Source: Candidatus Lokiarchaeota archaeon | Lineage (GTDB): Archaea; Asgardarchaeota; Thorarchaeia; Thorarchaeales; Thorarchaeaceae | NCBI GenBank assembly: GCA_014730275.1 | Contig: WJIL01000089.1 | Span: forward strand, 1 to 47,352 | Length of the DNA: 47,352 bases | Direction: 5' to 3' | Shown here: positions 29,029 to 36,774 of the stretch, one piece after another | Position numbering within the stretch: position 1 is the first letter of the stretch | Layout: every line of letters starts with the position of its first letter | The notes under the pieces: generated by a model | The model's database searches: none | What the model was told of the DNA's origin: nothing | What the model saw: the letters and a program-made list of their open reading frames with translations, nothing else | Made by a program: the position numbers and the translations under genes

Positions 29029-30159
29029 TCAGTAGATGCGTGAATAGCTGCGATAGTCGAGTTCAAGAGCCTCTAACCGTTCTAGCAGGGTACCACCAAC
29101 AATGAGCCTGCACTCTCTAAGCTCGTCTATGGTCTTCGTGCCAAGCAGGTACATGCTGACATGTATGGATTCAATCATCTGATTTAGAAGTCCAATGATA
29201 TCGTCTGAAGTCCCATTCACAGCAGCTTCGAGCAATGGATGAGCCAATCCCGCTGCGATAGCTCCTAAAGAGATGCACTTCGCCACTTCCAAGCCGCTTC
29301 TGATTCCTCCCGTTGCCATAATCGGAATCTCTGTCGCCTCTTGAGCCATGATAAGGCTCAAAGCGGTTGGAATTCCCCAGTCCCAAAATTCCTGTCCAAG
29401 ATGTGCCTTTGTGGGGTCTTCCTCACGCAAGGCCCTGTAGTATTCCACAGCAGACCAACTCGTACCTCCAGCACCACCTACATCAATAGCTGCTACTCCA
29501 GCTTCCTGAAGAGACCGGGCAGCATTAGCAGAGACACCCGCACCTGTTTCTTTTGCAATAACTGGAACATCAACAGCATCGACTATCTTGCGTATGCTCG
29601 AAAGAACACCACGTGAATCACAATCGCCCTCTGGCTGGATAGCTTCTTGGAGTGTGTTGAGATGAATGGCCAGAAAATCCGCATCAATCATCTCAACTGC
29701 ATCAGGGGCCTCACGAACATGTGTAGCTCCGATATTTGCAATAACGGGAACAGAGGGGGCACTATCCCTGACAACTCTGAAAGTATCTACGAGTGATGGA
29801 TCTTCCAGGGCGGCACGTTGACTTCCAACACCGATTGGTAAGCCTACTGCTTCAGCGGCTTCGGCAAGCCGTTTATTGATATCATAAGTGTCCGGGTGGC
29901 CGCCAGTCATGGCCGCTATCACAATCGGAGCTGCAGCTTCAACACCAATGAAATCAACTGTCAGATCGATATCTGCCTTGTTGATTTCTGGAACCGCATT
30001 ATGAATGAAGGATACATCTTCCAGGAGTGTTGAATGAGTATATTGAACATCCTTCTCCAGACAGATTTCAATGTGTTCCAATTTTCTCTTCCGTGTTGCT
30101 CTAGCTTCAGGTGAACCCAACTTCGTATCGTCTTTGTGTGTGGATTGGTCTTTCGCCAT
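29029..30159 (-). CDS. fni: Type 2 isopentenyl-diphosphate delta-isomerase (FMN-dependent)
   Basis: 376 residues from the ATG at 30159, preferred over an in-frame ATG at 30240 because TTAGGAG lies just upstream and the family N-terminus (RKxEHIEICLEKDVQ) then sits normally. Visible motifs are APIVIAAMTGG, GLPIGVGSQRAAL, VIANIGA, the FMN- and substrate-binding HLNTLQEAIQPEGD, VIAKETGAGVS, AIDVGGAGGTSWSAVE and ATGGIRSGLEVAK. It interconverts IPP and DMAPP for archaeal ether-lipid isoprenoids, using reduced FMN and Mg2+. The gene upstream runs divergently. Confidence 0.96.
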   Translation of the reverse strand: MAKDQSTHKDDTKLGSPEARATRKRKLEHIEICLEKDVQYTHSTLLEDVSFIHNAVPEINKADIDLTVDFIGVEAAAPIVIAAMTGGHPDTYDINKRLAEAAEAVGLPIGVGSQRAALEDPSLVDTFRVVRDSAPSVPVIANIGATHVREAPDAVEMIDADFLAIHLNTLQEAIQPEGDCDSRGVLSSIRKIVDAVDVPVIAKETGAGVSANAARSLQEAGVAAIDVGGAGGTSWSAVEYYRALREEDPTKAHLGQEFWDWGIPTALSLIMAQEATEIPIMATGGIRSGLEVAKCISLGAIAAGLAHPLLEAAVNGTSDDIIGLLNQMIESIHVSMYLLGTKTIDELRECRLIVGGTLLERLEALELDYRSYSRIY

Positions 30160-30305
30160 GCATGATTCTCCTAACAAACAACTCAATACGTTCATAGATA
30201 GCGGTTTTGGTTCTAGGAAACTAGTATTCAGTAGCAGCAAAGGTGAACTTGCGCCATGCGAAGCCTTTATCCAAGATTGCAGTCAAGTATAGCGAGGAGT
30301 CAACT

Positions 30306-30824
30306 ATGGACGAAGAAGAAAAATATCGGCTAGAGGAGGCCGATGAAGAGAAATCAAAGACAGGTATCGCGAAACCCCTTCCACAAAAACCAAAGAGAGG
30401 GGGAAAGGCCATAGTTAATTTCCTTGGATTTTCCATAGCTGAAAATCGAAGAGACATGATTGTGTTTATCATAACGCCAATCATAACAGCACTTGTAGAT
30501 GCCGCAATCTATGCAAGGATAACAACGGACATGCTTCCAGACAGCCAAATCTACATATTTGCAATTCCAATGCTTGCTGCCATTCCCATTGGGCTGTTGC
30601 TCCATAGAGCTGGTAGGGCCTTGATTGGAGGATTTTTATCTGCAGTGTATTTCGCGATAATATACATCCTCTTTCTGGTCAGCCCTGCATTTTACGATCC
30701 GAATACAGGTGTAGGTGATTTCTTTATTTCCGCGGGTGCCATAACAGCTGGCTACTTCTTTTTCGTAACCATGGCATCCCTACTAGGAGCTTTTGTCGGA
30801 TTGCTATTGCGAGAATTCTTCTAG
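30306..30824 (+). CDS. Four-TM membrane protein
   Basis: 172 residues from the ATG at 30306, chosen because GAGGAG (30294-30299) lies 6 nt upstream; an in-frame ATG at 30243 has no such site. A charged cytoplasmic N-terminus (MDEEEKYRLEEADEEKSK) and a basic Pro-rich stretch precede four hydrophobic segments (IVFIITPIITALVDAAIYA, IFAIPMLAAIPIGLLL, LIGGFLSAVYFAIIYILFLV, AGYFFFVTMASLLGAFVGLLL). I do not recognise a family. Confidence 0.8.
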   Translation: MDEEEKYRLEEADEEKSKTGIAKPLPQKPKRGGKAIVNFLGFSIAENRRDMIVFIITPIITALVDAAIYARITTDMLPDSQIYIFAIPMLAAIPIGLLLHRAGRALIGGFLSAVYFAIIYILFLVSPAFYDPNTGVGDFFISAGAITAGYFFFVTMASLLGAFVGLLLREFF

Positions 30825-30888
30825 GAATTCAAGAATAGGTAAGTTTTACAAGAATCCCAAAAAACAAGGCGGAAAAGTACAAGAAATC

Positions 30889-31140
30889 GGTAAGACTTCC
30901 CTGAAGAGTTCTTACCACCCACGCGGGGCGTTTACTAATGCCCGTATGAGACTTCGTTTCAGTAGGTCTAGGGCGGTGGGGCACTCCCCCACGGGAGGAA
31001 CCCCGTTCCAGTAAACGTGGACAAAGCCCCTGTTAACTCACGGGCCTATGGGTACCGTAAGGATAGTGACGCTAGCAGTTTCATGCAGTTGCTACAACTG
31101 AAAGAAATAGGTTGTGAATGCAGCTACTGCACAAGAAATA
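30889..31140 (+). ncRNA. Candidate structured RNA of unknown family
   Basis: This ~250-nt stretch is locally far more GC-rich than its surroundings and can form many helices. GGTAAGA (30889-30895) pairs with TCTTACC (30910-30916), extended by CTTC/GAAG around a CCT loop. GTGGGG (30976-30981) pairs with CCCCAC (30987-30992); GGAAC (30997-31001) with GTTCC (31005-31009); CAGTT (31086-31090) with AACTG (31096-31100); TGCAG (31119-31123) with CTGCA (31127-31131). Long-range pairs are CCAC (30919-30922) with GTGG (31017-31020), GTTTACT (30930-30936) with AGTAAAC (31010-31016), GGGGC (30925-30929) with GCCCC (31026-31030), and GCCCGT (30940-30945) with ACGGGC (31040-31045). Some of these would form pseudoknots. 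Strand is inferred from the flanking genes. I see no match to tRNA, 5S, SRP or RNase P signatures. Confidence 0.55.
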
Positions 31141-31168
31141 AGGGCAGTCTCATTAACGTTGCCTTGAG

Positions 31169-32317
31169 ATGTCACGAAATCTAGCCTACCCCTACTCAGA
31201 TGAACTCCTAAATTACGAGTTTAGTAAGACCCATCCATTGAAGCCTGAGAGACTCAAACTTACGCATCTTCTTTCAAGAATGAAGGGATTACTGGATAGC
31301 GTTGATATTATCAGGCCGGGTGTGGCCTCAAGAACTGCTTTGGAGCTATTTCACACCAGTGATTTCATTGAAGCTGTGAAGAAATGCAGTGTTGGTTCTT
31401 GCAGGAATGTTAGGTATGGGCTTGGTATTGCTGACAATCCTGTTTTCCCAAAAATATACGAAGCAGCTTCCCGGTACGTAGGGGCAACCCTGGAAGGGAT
31501 GAAACAGATAATCGAAGGATATGAAAAGGCATTCTGTATCTCTGGAGGGCTTCATCATGCACAGAGAAGCGAAGCCGCTGGATTCTGCATTTTCAATGAC
31601 GTCGTCATCGCCATCAACTATCTACTGAAAAAAAGAGATTGTAAAGTGCTATACTTCGATTTTGATGCCCACCATGGTGACGGTGTACAAAATGCATTCT
31701 ATCGGCAAGATAATGTCCTCACTATCTCTATCCATCAAACGGGGAAGACGCTCTTTCCAGGAACAGGTTATGTCTACGAGATTGGAGCCGGTGATGGTCT
31801 CGGGTATTCTGTCAATATTCCGCTCCTACCAGGAGCAGGATCATCCGAACTCATCAAGGTATTCAATGAAGTTGTTGTTCCTCTATTCAAATCATATGAA
31901 CCTGATCTCCTAGTCAGCCAACTGGGTGTAGACGGGCACTACATGGACCCATTGGCTCATCTGACATATACCACCTACGGCTATGAAACAGTTTTGAACA
32001 AATTCAAGGCTTTACAAGAGGAATGCTGTGATATGGGATGGTTAGCAGTTGGCGGGGGTGGTTATCACCCAATCAACGTAGCGCGGCTCTGGACACTCTT
32101 CTTATCAATCATAGCCGGTCAAGAGATTTCATCAGACATTCCCCGCTCCTTCAAGAATAAATGCTCGGAAATGGGATTTGACCGTTGCCCAACATCGATG
32201 CGAGATGAAACGAAGGTGATACAGATGTACAATTCCAGAGAAGACATTGAACTGGATTTGGAGAGAGCTTTAAGACGGGTGAGAGAGATGGTCTTTCCAC
32301 ATCACGGCTTGGACTAA
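31169..32317 (+). CDS. Histone-deacetylase-family amidohydrolase (AcuC-like)
   Basis: 382 residues with the class I HDAC/AcuC/acetylpolyamine amidohydrolase core. Visible are LFHTSDFIEAV, the catalytic pair GGLHHA (H129-H130), GFCIFNDVVIAI, and the zinc ligands in FDFDAHHGDGVQNAF (D166, H168). The third ligand is in QLGVDGHYMDPLAHL (about D254), and the transition-state Tyr is in GGGGYHP. It removes acetyl groups from lysines or small amines using zinc, in the cytosol. The exact substrate is unknown. It begins ~30 nt after the structured RNA candidate, so that RNA could be part of its 5' leader. Confidence 0.95.
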   Translation: MSRNLAYPYSDELLNYEFSKTHPLKPERLKLTHLLSRMKGLLDSVDIIRPGVASRTALELFHTSDFIEAVKKCSVGSCRNVRYGLGIADNPVFPKIYEAASRYVGATLEGMKQIIEGYEKAFCISGGLHHAQRSEAAGFCIFNDVVIAINYLLKKRDCKVLYFDFDAHHGDGVQNAFYRQDNVLTISIHQTGKTLFPGTGYVYEIGAGDGLGYSVNIPLLPGAGSSELIKVFNEVVVPLFKSYEPDLLVSQLGVDGHYMDPLAHLTYTTYGYETVLNKFKALQEECCDMGWLAVGGGGYHPINVARLWTLFLSIIAGQEISSDIPRSFKNKCSEMGFDRCPTSMRDETKVIQMYNSREDIELDLERALRRVREMVFPHHGLD

Positions 32318-32318
32318 A

Positions 32319-32933
32319 CTACCGTAACTGACTATCAATCCATTTCTTCACCATTTTTGTTGCCAAATCTGAAGCAGCCGCCATTATGACAGAATCAGCA
32401 TCTTCTGACAGAAGCGAAGTAGGATCTACACCCGACCGAGCAGTTCGTAGGAGTGTGGGCAAACAGAGAAGGCCAAGGGCTTCTATAATCTTAGCAGGAT
32501 TCTCTCCCGTAACTTTCATTTCTTCACCCAAGACCTGGACAGGCAATAGTTTTGAATCAGGATCAAGTAATTCAATGAGTGTGTCCTCAGGACATTCAAT
32601 TATTACCTCGGGATCTGTGCAATCCTTGTAAACATGGGACTCTCCCCCTGTGAAGACAAATGTGAATTGCTTGGAGGTCTCTACGGTTTTGAAACATATG
32701 TCTAAATCCTGAAAGGAGTCTTCAGCCAAATGCATGTAATGCTTGAATTTGGAATCAGACATCTTGTCGATTGCTGTCGCATCTTCAACACTGACATTCA
32801 TTGCAGCTTTGCATCCATCCACGACAGGCCCCAAATACTCCATGAGCATGTATGAGTCTTCGTTGGTTTCGACTGAGAGAGATTTCAGGCTCTCCTTTAA
32901 ACTCATAGGCTCTCCAGATTCACTCAATATCAT
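32319..32933 (-). CDS. SCP2-like domain protein (tentative)
   Basis: 204 residues; an internal ATG at 32906 (MSLKESLKSLSV) is an alternative start. The middle contains FKTVETSKQFTFVFTGGESHVYKDCTDPEVIIECPEDTLIELLDPDS and VLGEEMKVTGENPAKIIEALGLL. This follows the SCP2 sterol-carrier-like pattern (a strand, then D.L..LL.G..., then .G.ikI.G....a..l). The N-terminal ~70 residues are helical. SCP2 domains bind lipids or acyl-CoAs. The similarity is by eye and moderate. It lies tail-to-tail with the deacetylase gene and head-to-head with the amidohydrolase gene. Confidence 0.55.
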   Translation of the reverse strand: MILSESGEPMSLKESLKSLSVETNEDSYMLMEYLGPVVDGCKAAMNVSVEDATAIDKMSDSKFKHYMHLAEDSFQDLDICFKTVETSKQFTFVFTGGESHVYKDCTDPEVIIECPEDTLIELLDPDSKLLPVQVLGEEMKVTGENPAKIIEALGLLCLPTLLRTARSGVDPTSLLSEDADSVIMAAASDLATKMVKKWIDSQLR

Positions 32934-32992
32934 TCACAGCTCAAGTGGATATTACACACATTGTTTATCAATCATTGCGCATAGTCAGGTGT

Positions 32993-33748
32993 ATGACCAC
33001 CGATATTCACACTCACCTGGGCAGGAACCGCATGGAGTACGCCAGTGTGGATAAGCATAATCTAGCCGAGCATGTTGATACCCATATCCAATACATGGAT
33101 CTCTTTGGTATAGAACGGGCGGTCTTGACACCCGTGGAACCAAACATATCAACCAATCTCTACAAAGAGGCTGCAGCAATATATCCGGACCGTTTCTTTT
33201 GGGCATGTTCATTATTACCGAGACCAATGAATCTTGCACAAACGAGGCTTAAGGAATACGAAGAAGAAGGTTGCATGGCGCTGGTCTTGGATGAATCTCA
33301 GTATCATCCTGACGATCCGGCAGTCCACATATTGATTCAGAAGGCAATCCAACTCAATCTTCCCGTCTTTTTTCATCAAGACTCTGTAACTTCGAAGACT
33401 GCAGCATTTATTGATGAGATATCAAGAACCTATGAGAATGGCAAATTTGTTGTCTTACAAATGGGCGGAATCTTTGGTTTTCAGAATCTGCTTCCAATCA
33501 TACGGAGAAAAAACATCTGGCTTGAAATATCAGTCACCCTTGCACGTCTGGTAGAGTCACCGCTTCGAGTATTCCTTGATGCTCTCATTCAGGACATGGG
33601 CGTTCGAAGCCTGGTTTATGGATCAGAGCATTGGAGCGAATATCCGAATCTTTCTGCCGCCATGAATATGATCGACCTAAATGTTGAAACGAACCGTGCA
33701 ATACGAAAGCAAAACGCCCGTGAGATTATTGGTTTAGCAGCCTATTAG
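32993..33748 (+). CDS. Amidohydrolase-2-type (TIM-barrel) metal-dependent hydrolase
   Basis: 251 residues from the ATG at 32993 (MTTDIHTHLGRN), chosen because the family metal motif DIHTH should lie at the N-terminus; an in-frame ATG at 32945 exists. Further family features are YMDLFGIERAVLTPVEP, LNLPVFFHQDS (metal-ligand His), FVVLQMGG and SLVYGSEHWSE near the C-terminus, where the usual catalytic Asp of FGSD is replaced by GSE. The family includes decarboxylases and hydrolases of small aromatic or carboxylic compounds; the substrate here is unknown. Confidence 0.8.
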   Translation: MTTDIHTHLGRNRMEYASVDKHNLAEHVDTHIQYMDLFGIERAVLTPVEPNISTNLYKEAAAIYPDRFFWACSLLPRPMNLAQTRLKEYEEEGCMALVLDESQYHPDDPAVHILIQKAIQLNLPVFFHQDSVTSKTAAFIDEISRTYENGKFVVLQMGGIFGFQNLLPIIRRKNIWLEISVTLARLVESPLRVFLDALIQDMGVRSLVYGSEHWSEYPNLSAAMNMIDLNVETNRAIRKQNAREIIGLAAY

Positions 33749-33854
33749 AACCAGATCCGAATCTTTTGCCTGGAAACTATTGAAAACCCCATTTCGCAGA
33801 ATTATCATCGGCCCATCCAAGGGCAAATATCTTTTTATTAATACAGAAATTTTT

Positions 33855-33883
33855 CATATATTCATACTATTTAACATTATATA
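33855..33883 (+). promoter_or_regulatory. Promoter block of the first V4R gene, duplicated at 34636-34664
   Basis: A 29-nt AT-rich block beginning CATATATT and ending TTAAC-A-TTATATA. It aligns without gaps to the block upstream of the second V4R gene, differing at a handful of positions in the centre. The final TTATATA is the TATA box, 35 nt before the ATG at 33918. The shared upstream half could bind a regulator. Confidence 0.6.
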
Positions 33884-33917
33884 ATAGAAAGTAAGTAACA
33901 AGAAACAGGTTATCCAG

Positions 33918-34478
33918 ATGAAAGTGGAAAATCTGAATCTCAAAGAACAACTCGACTTCAATCCGGAAGACGGTATTCTCAAACTAGGTGGTCAAAGAAT
34001 GGTGATCATGCCGGCTGATTCAATCGGGCAGTTGATTGGATTCATCATGCGAATAGGCGACGAAAACATGGTTCATATGTTTCTGTTTGAAATGGGAGAA
34101 GAAGCTGGACGCAGAGACGCAGAGAACCTGAAGAAAGAATTTCCGCCCGATACGGACATGGATTGGGCAGGTCTAGGACCCACTATCCACTCCTGGGAAG
34201 GCATAGTCAAGGCAGTTCCCGAGGAAATCGAAATAGATCGTGACAAGCCATACACACACTGGAAAGGCACCTGGGACAATTCGTTCATCGCGGATCAGTG
34301 GCTGGATCGATTCGGTGAATCTGATGAGGCAGTATGCTCGTTGCTTACAGGCTATGCTCAAGGATATTCATCAATCGTTGTTGGCGAAGAGACCGAAGCA
34401 CGGGAACCAATGTGTAGAGCAAAGGGCGATGATAAGTGCATGTTTGAAATCAAACTCAAAGGCGATTGGGAAGAATAG
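33918..34478 (+). CDS. V4R-domain protein, copy 1
   Basis: 186 residues. The N-terminal part (DFNPEDGILKLGGQRMVIMPADSIGQLIGFIMRIGDENMVHMFLFEMGEEAGRRDAENL) resembles the XylR_N/methanogen-output type of sensory domain. The C-terminal part, GYAQGYSSIVVGEETEAREPMCRAKGDDKCMFEIK, is a V4R (4-vinyl reductase) domain with its typical paired cysteines. These small domains bind hydrophobic ligands or metals and often act as sensors. No DNA-binding or catalytic domain is attached. Copy 2, with about 24 differences out of 186 residues, follows 225 nt downstream. Confidence 0.85.
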   Translation: MKVENLNLKEQLDFNPEDGILKLGGQRMVIMPADSIGQLIGFIMRIGDENMVHMFLFEMGEEAGRRDAENLKKEFPPDTDMDWAGLGPTIHSWEGIVKAVPEEIEIDRDKPYTHWKGTWDNSFIADQWLDRFGESDEAVCSLLTGYAQGYSSIVVGEETEAREPMCRAKGDDKCMFEIKLKGDWEE

Positions 34479-34489
34479 TGCCAATCTGT

Positions 34490-34527
34490 GAGATATCCAA
34501 GAGGGTATCTCGCAACCTTTTTCTTTT
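34490..34527 (+). terminator. Hairpin terminator after V4R copy 1
   Basis: GAGATATCC (34490-34498) pairs with GGGTATCTC (34503-34511) around an AAGA loop, making 9 bp with one G-U pair. A T-rich tract follows at 34518-34527. The same structure follows copy 2. Confidence 0.65.
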
Positions 34528-34635
34528 CCACCAAGCTAGCGAATTCCTGTATCCTGTAGTCCCCCCGTTTTCATTACAATTGTCGTACAATCTTTAACAG
34601 GATTTTCATAATATTGTATTAATTTAGTAATATTA

Positions 34636-34664
34636 CATATATTAGTACAAATTAACGTTATATA
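34636..34664 (+). promoter_or_regulatory. Promoter block of the second V4R gene
   Basis: Counterpart of 33855-33883. It shares CATATATT, TAC, TTAAC and TTATATA at the same spacing. The TATA box ends 40 nt before the ATG at 34704. Confidence 0.6.
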
Positions 34665-34703
34665 GAGGATTTCTTTTGGTTAGGCTATAGAGGTCCATTC
34701 AAA

Positions 34704-35264
34704 ATGAAAGCAAAAGACTTGAACCTAAAGACTGAACTCAACTTCAACCCTGATGAAGGGATCCTCAAACTTGGGGGCCAGAGAATGGTTATCATGCCCG
34801 CTGATTCGATTGGGCAGTTGATTGGATTCATCATGAGAATCGGTGATGAGAACCTCGTTCACATGTTCCTACACGATATGGGTGTTGAAGCCGGACGCAG
34901 AGACGCAGAAAACTTGAAGGAAGAATTTCCACCGGATACGGATATGGATTGGGCAGCCCTAGGCCCCACTATTCACTCTTGGGAAGGTATCGTCAGGGCA
35001 ATTCCTGAGGAAATCGAAATAGACCGTGAGACGCCATATACATACTGGAAAGGAACATGGGATAACTCGTTCATCGCGGATCAGTGGCTGGATCGATTCG
35101 GTGAATCTGATGAGGCTGTGTGCTCACTGCTTACAGGATATGCTACAGGTTACTCATCGGTCGTCGTTGGTGAAGAAACAGAAGCACGGGAACCGATGTG
35201 TAGAGCAAAGGGCGACGATAGGTGCGTGTTTGAGATCAAACTCAAGGGCGATTGGGAAGATTAG
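34704..35264 (+). CDS. V4R-domain protein, copy 2
   Basis: 186 residues, about 87% identical to copy 1 by eye count, with the same XylR_N-like N-terminus and C-terminal V4R domain (CRAKGDDRCVFEIK). Differences cluster in the first 15 residues and around residues 50-75. A 50-nt tract (34281-34330 and 35067-35116) is identical at the nucleotide level, including synonymous sites, although neighbouring codons differ. This suggests recent gene conversion. It has its own promoter and terminator and is therefore an independent transcription unit. Confidence 0.85.
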   Translation: MKAKDLNLKTELNFNPDEGILKLGGQRMVIMPADSIGQLIGFIMRIGDENLVHMFLHDMGVEAGRRDAENLKEEFPPDTDMDWAALGPTIHSWEGIVRAIPEEIEIDRETPYTYWKGTWDNSFIADQWLDRFGESDEAVCSLLTGYATGYSSVVVGEETEAREPMCRAKGDDRCVFEIKLKGDWED

Positions 35265-35275
35265 AAAAACACAAT

Positions 35276-35327
35276 GAGATGTCCGAGAGGATGTCTCACC
35301 CACCACCTCGTTATTTATTCTTTTTTT
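35276..35327 (+). terminator. Hairpin terminator after V4R copy 2
   Basis: GAGATGTCC (35276-35284) pairs with GGATGTCTC (35289-35297) around a GAGA loop, giving 9 bp including two G-U pairs. A run of seven T lies at 35321-35327. Relative to copy 1 the stem bases changed, but pairing was kept. Confidence 0.65.
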
Positions 35328-35403
35328 GCTACGATTCGTGAGGTTCTTTCCTGATACTTATGGGTCCATTTTGGCGAATGATGATTTGCGGCCTAAATCA
35401 TTT

Positions 35404-35742
35404 TTACTGGAGATCTAGTCCACGATGAGGAATGCATTTTCGTATCAGTTCACTCAGCTCTTCTCTGCTGGGAAGACCAGTAATCTGTGTGTTTCCAATC
35501 ATCAGTGTAGGGAGTGCTACTATGTTCTCCTTCTCGCAGTCCTCAATTGACTTGTCAATAATCCGAATATTGTAGCCATAATAGGAAAGCTCCTGAGCTA
35601 CACTCCGCACAAGCTTCATTGTTTCATCATGAAACATACAAGCATCGTTGGAAAAGACCTGCATCTTGATGGATTCCTCGTTCTTGATAGATTCAAGCGG
35701 ATACAGCTTGTTTGGTTGATAGACCGACGGTTCCATTCTCAT
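35404..35742 (-). CDS. Thioredoxin-fold protein with a CxxH active-site variant
   Basis: 112 residues. After a ~25-residue lead, IKMQVFSNDACMFHDETMKLV forms the first strand and active-site loop with only one cysteine: C35-M-F-H38 instead of CxxC. IVALPTLMIGNTQITGLPSREELSELI supplies the cis-Pro loop and last helix of the thioredoxin/glutaredoxin fold. It may work as a monothiol or binding protein rather than a disulfide reductase. It follows the PRC-barrel-like gene by 17 nt in a two-gene operon. Confidence 0.65.
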   Translation of the reverse strand: MRMEPSVYQPNKLYPLESIKNEESIKMQVFSNDACMFHDETMKLVRSVAQELSYYGYNIRIIDKSIEDCEKENIVALPTLMIGNTQITGLPSREELSELIRKCIPHRGLDLQ

Positions 35743-35759
35743 GGTGATGTGCTTCCTTT

Positions 35760-35993
35760 CTATTCGGCGTACTTAGGAGGCTTGAGTCGAATTTGTTGTT
35801 TGACAGAATGAACGGCGCGAAGGGGGATGGTCTCCCAGCTCATGCTATTATTCCTAGTTGATGGTCTTTCAACAACAACCAATGGTCCATGTTCCTCATC
35901 AAACCAGACACGTTTCACTCGACCGATTGGAAACCCGCGAAAATCACAAACGAGTTTATTCTTCAGAAGCCAGTTGGTGTCGTCGCTTGTCAT
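35760..35993 (-). CDS. PRC-barrel-like small protein
   Basis: 77 residues. LLKNKLVCDFRGFPIGRVKRVWFDEEHGPLVVVER matches the PRC-barrel pattern (G..V.D..G..IG.V.DV..D...G....), and WETIPLRAVHSV completes the small beta barrel. Such domains bind RNA, reaction centres or partner proteins. It is the first gene of a pair with the thioredoxin-like gene. Confidence 0.65.
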   Translation of the reverse strand: MTSDDTNWLLKNKLVCDFRGFPIGRVKRVWFDEEHGPLVVVERPSTRNNSMSWETIPLRAVHSVKQQIRLKPPKYAE

Positions 35994-36077
35994 TGCTCCT
36001 CAGTATCTCGATAAGAAACAAGACTAAGAGCCTATGTAAGACGAGGATTAGGCCGCAATAACACTAAGTTTGCGATA

Positions 36078-36659
36078 TTAAGCTTCCATGTCTTCCTCAT
36101 AGCCCCAGTCGACTATGGCCTCTTCTCCCGTTTTCATCAGACTTCCGCCAACACAATAACCAATCATGCACATGACAAGACCAATGATATTCAAAGAGCC
36201 ACCGGTTACGATGAACAATCGTGAGTCGCTGACTTGCTTGTAACCAATATCTATGATTGTGGGGCCTTCAACATTGTCAAGGATTATGGTGTAGTTTCCA
36301 GGCTCCAAAGAAACGACAGACCGATCAACATACTTGGGCGGATCACTGTCTTCTATCCGGTCTTCATCATCCAGAGTCATGTTGATTACTTTCGTCTCCG
36401 AAGTTACATTGTTGATAATCACGAAATCCACTTGCATAACATTGGATGTCACATTCTCGGCATTGATGCTTACTGAAGCCTCAAACTCTGGATAGTAGCC
36501 AGAACGATCCCATATTTCAAATGTACCAACATGTCCTTCTCTTGCCATCAACCCAACATAATGGTAAGGAGCTGATAATACGATTGCTCCACCAAGCAGA
36601 ATCACAAAGGCACCACCAAAATACAAGAATGCCTTCACTTTGTTAATCCGGCTACTCAT
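36078..36659 (-). CDS. Two-TM membrane protein with an extracellular beta domain
   Basis: 193 residues. N-terminal TM ~8-30 (AFLYFGGAFVILLGGAIVLSA), then ~110 residues of beta-rich sequence with several N-x-S/T sequons (NVTSNVMQVDFVIINNVTSET, VVSLEPGNYTIILDNVEG), then a second TM (FIVTGGSLNIIGLVMCMIGYCVGG) and a short acidic tail. The middle resembles the emp24/GOLD-like or jelly-roll 'EPGNYTI.LDN' pattern seen in many archaeal two-TM proteins, but no family is assigned. Confidence 0.75.
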   Translation of the reverse strand: MSSRINKVKAFLYFGGAFVILLGGAIVLSAPYHYVGLMAREGHVGTFEIWDRSGYYPEFEASVSINAENVTSNVMQVDFVIINNVTSETKVINMTLDDEDRIEDSDPPKYVDRSVVSLEPGNYTIILDNVEGPTIIDIGYKQVSDSRLFIVTGGSLNIIGLVMCMIGYCVGGSLMKTGEEAIVDWGYEEDMEA

Positions 36660-36774
36660 CGGTAATCACATGGTTTGATGTAAATTGAACATTTAATCTT
36701 AGTGAACTCCGTGATGAAACATTGAAATTGAATCTGGTCGCCAACGTAGGAGAGACGAATATCGAGGACTATCT

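Noticed and set aside
30976-30992. Hairpin resembling a tRNA T-arm (GTGGGG...CCCCAC)
   Set aside because: The loop lacks the TTCRA T-loop signature, and no acceptor, D-arm or anticodon arm can be built around it.
30793-31014. 73-codon frame across the structured region
   Set aside because: It overlaps the end of the upstream membrane-protein gene, its composition is atypical (RSRAVGHSPTGG-like, as seen when structured RNA is translated), and the base pairing explains the region better.
30889-31140. Assignment as RNase P RNA, SRP RNA or 5S rRNA
   Set aside because: None of the invariant motifs of these RNAs (for example GAGGAAAGUC and ACAGAA of RNase P, or the GGAAGCAGCA-like SRP loop) is present.
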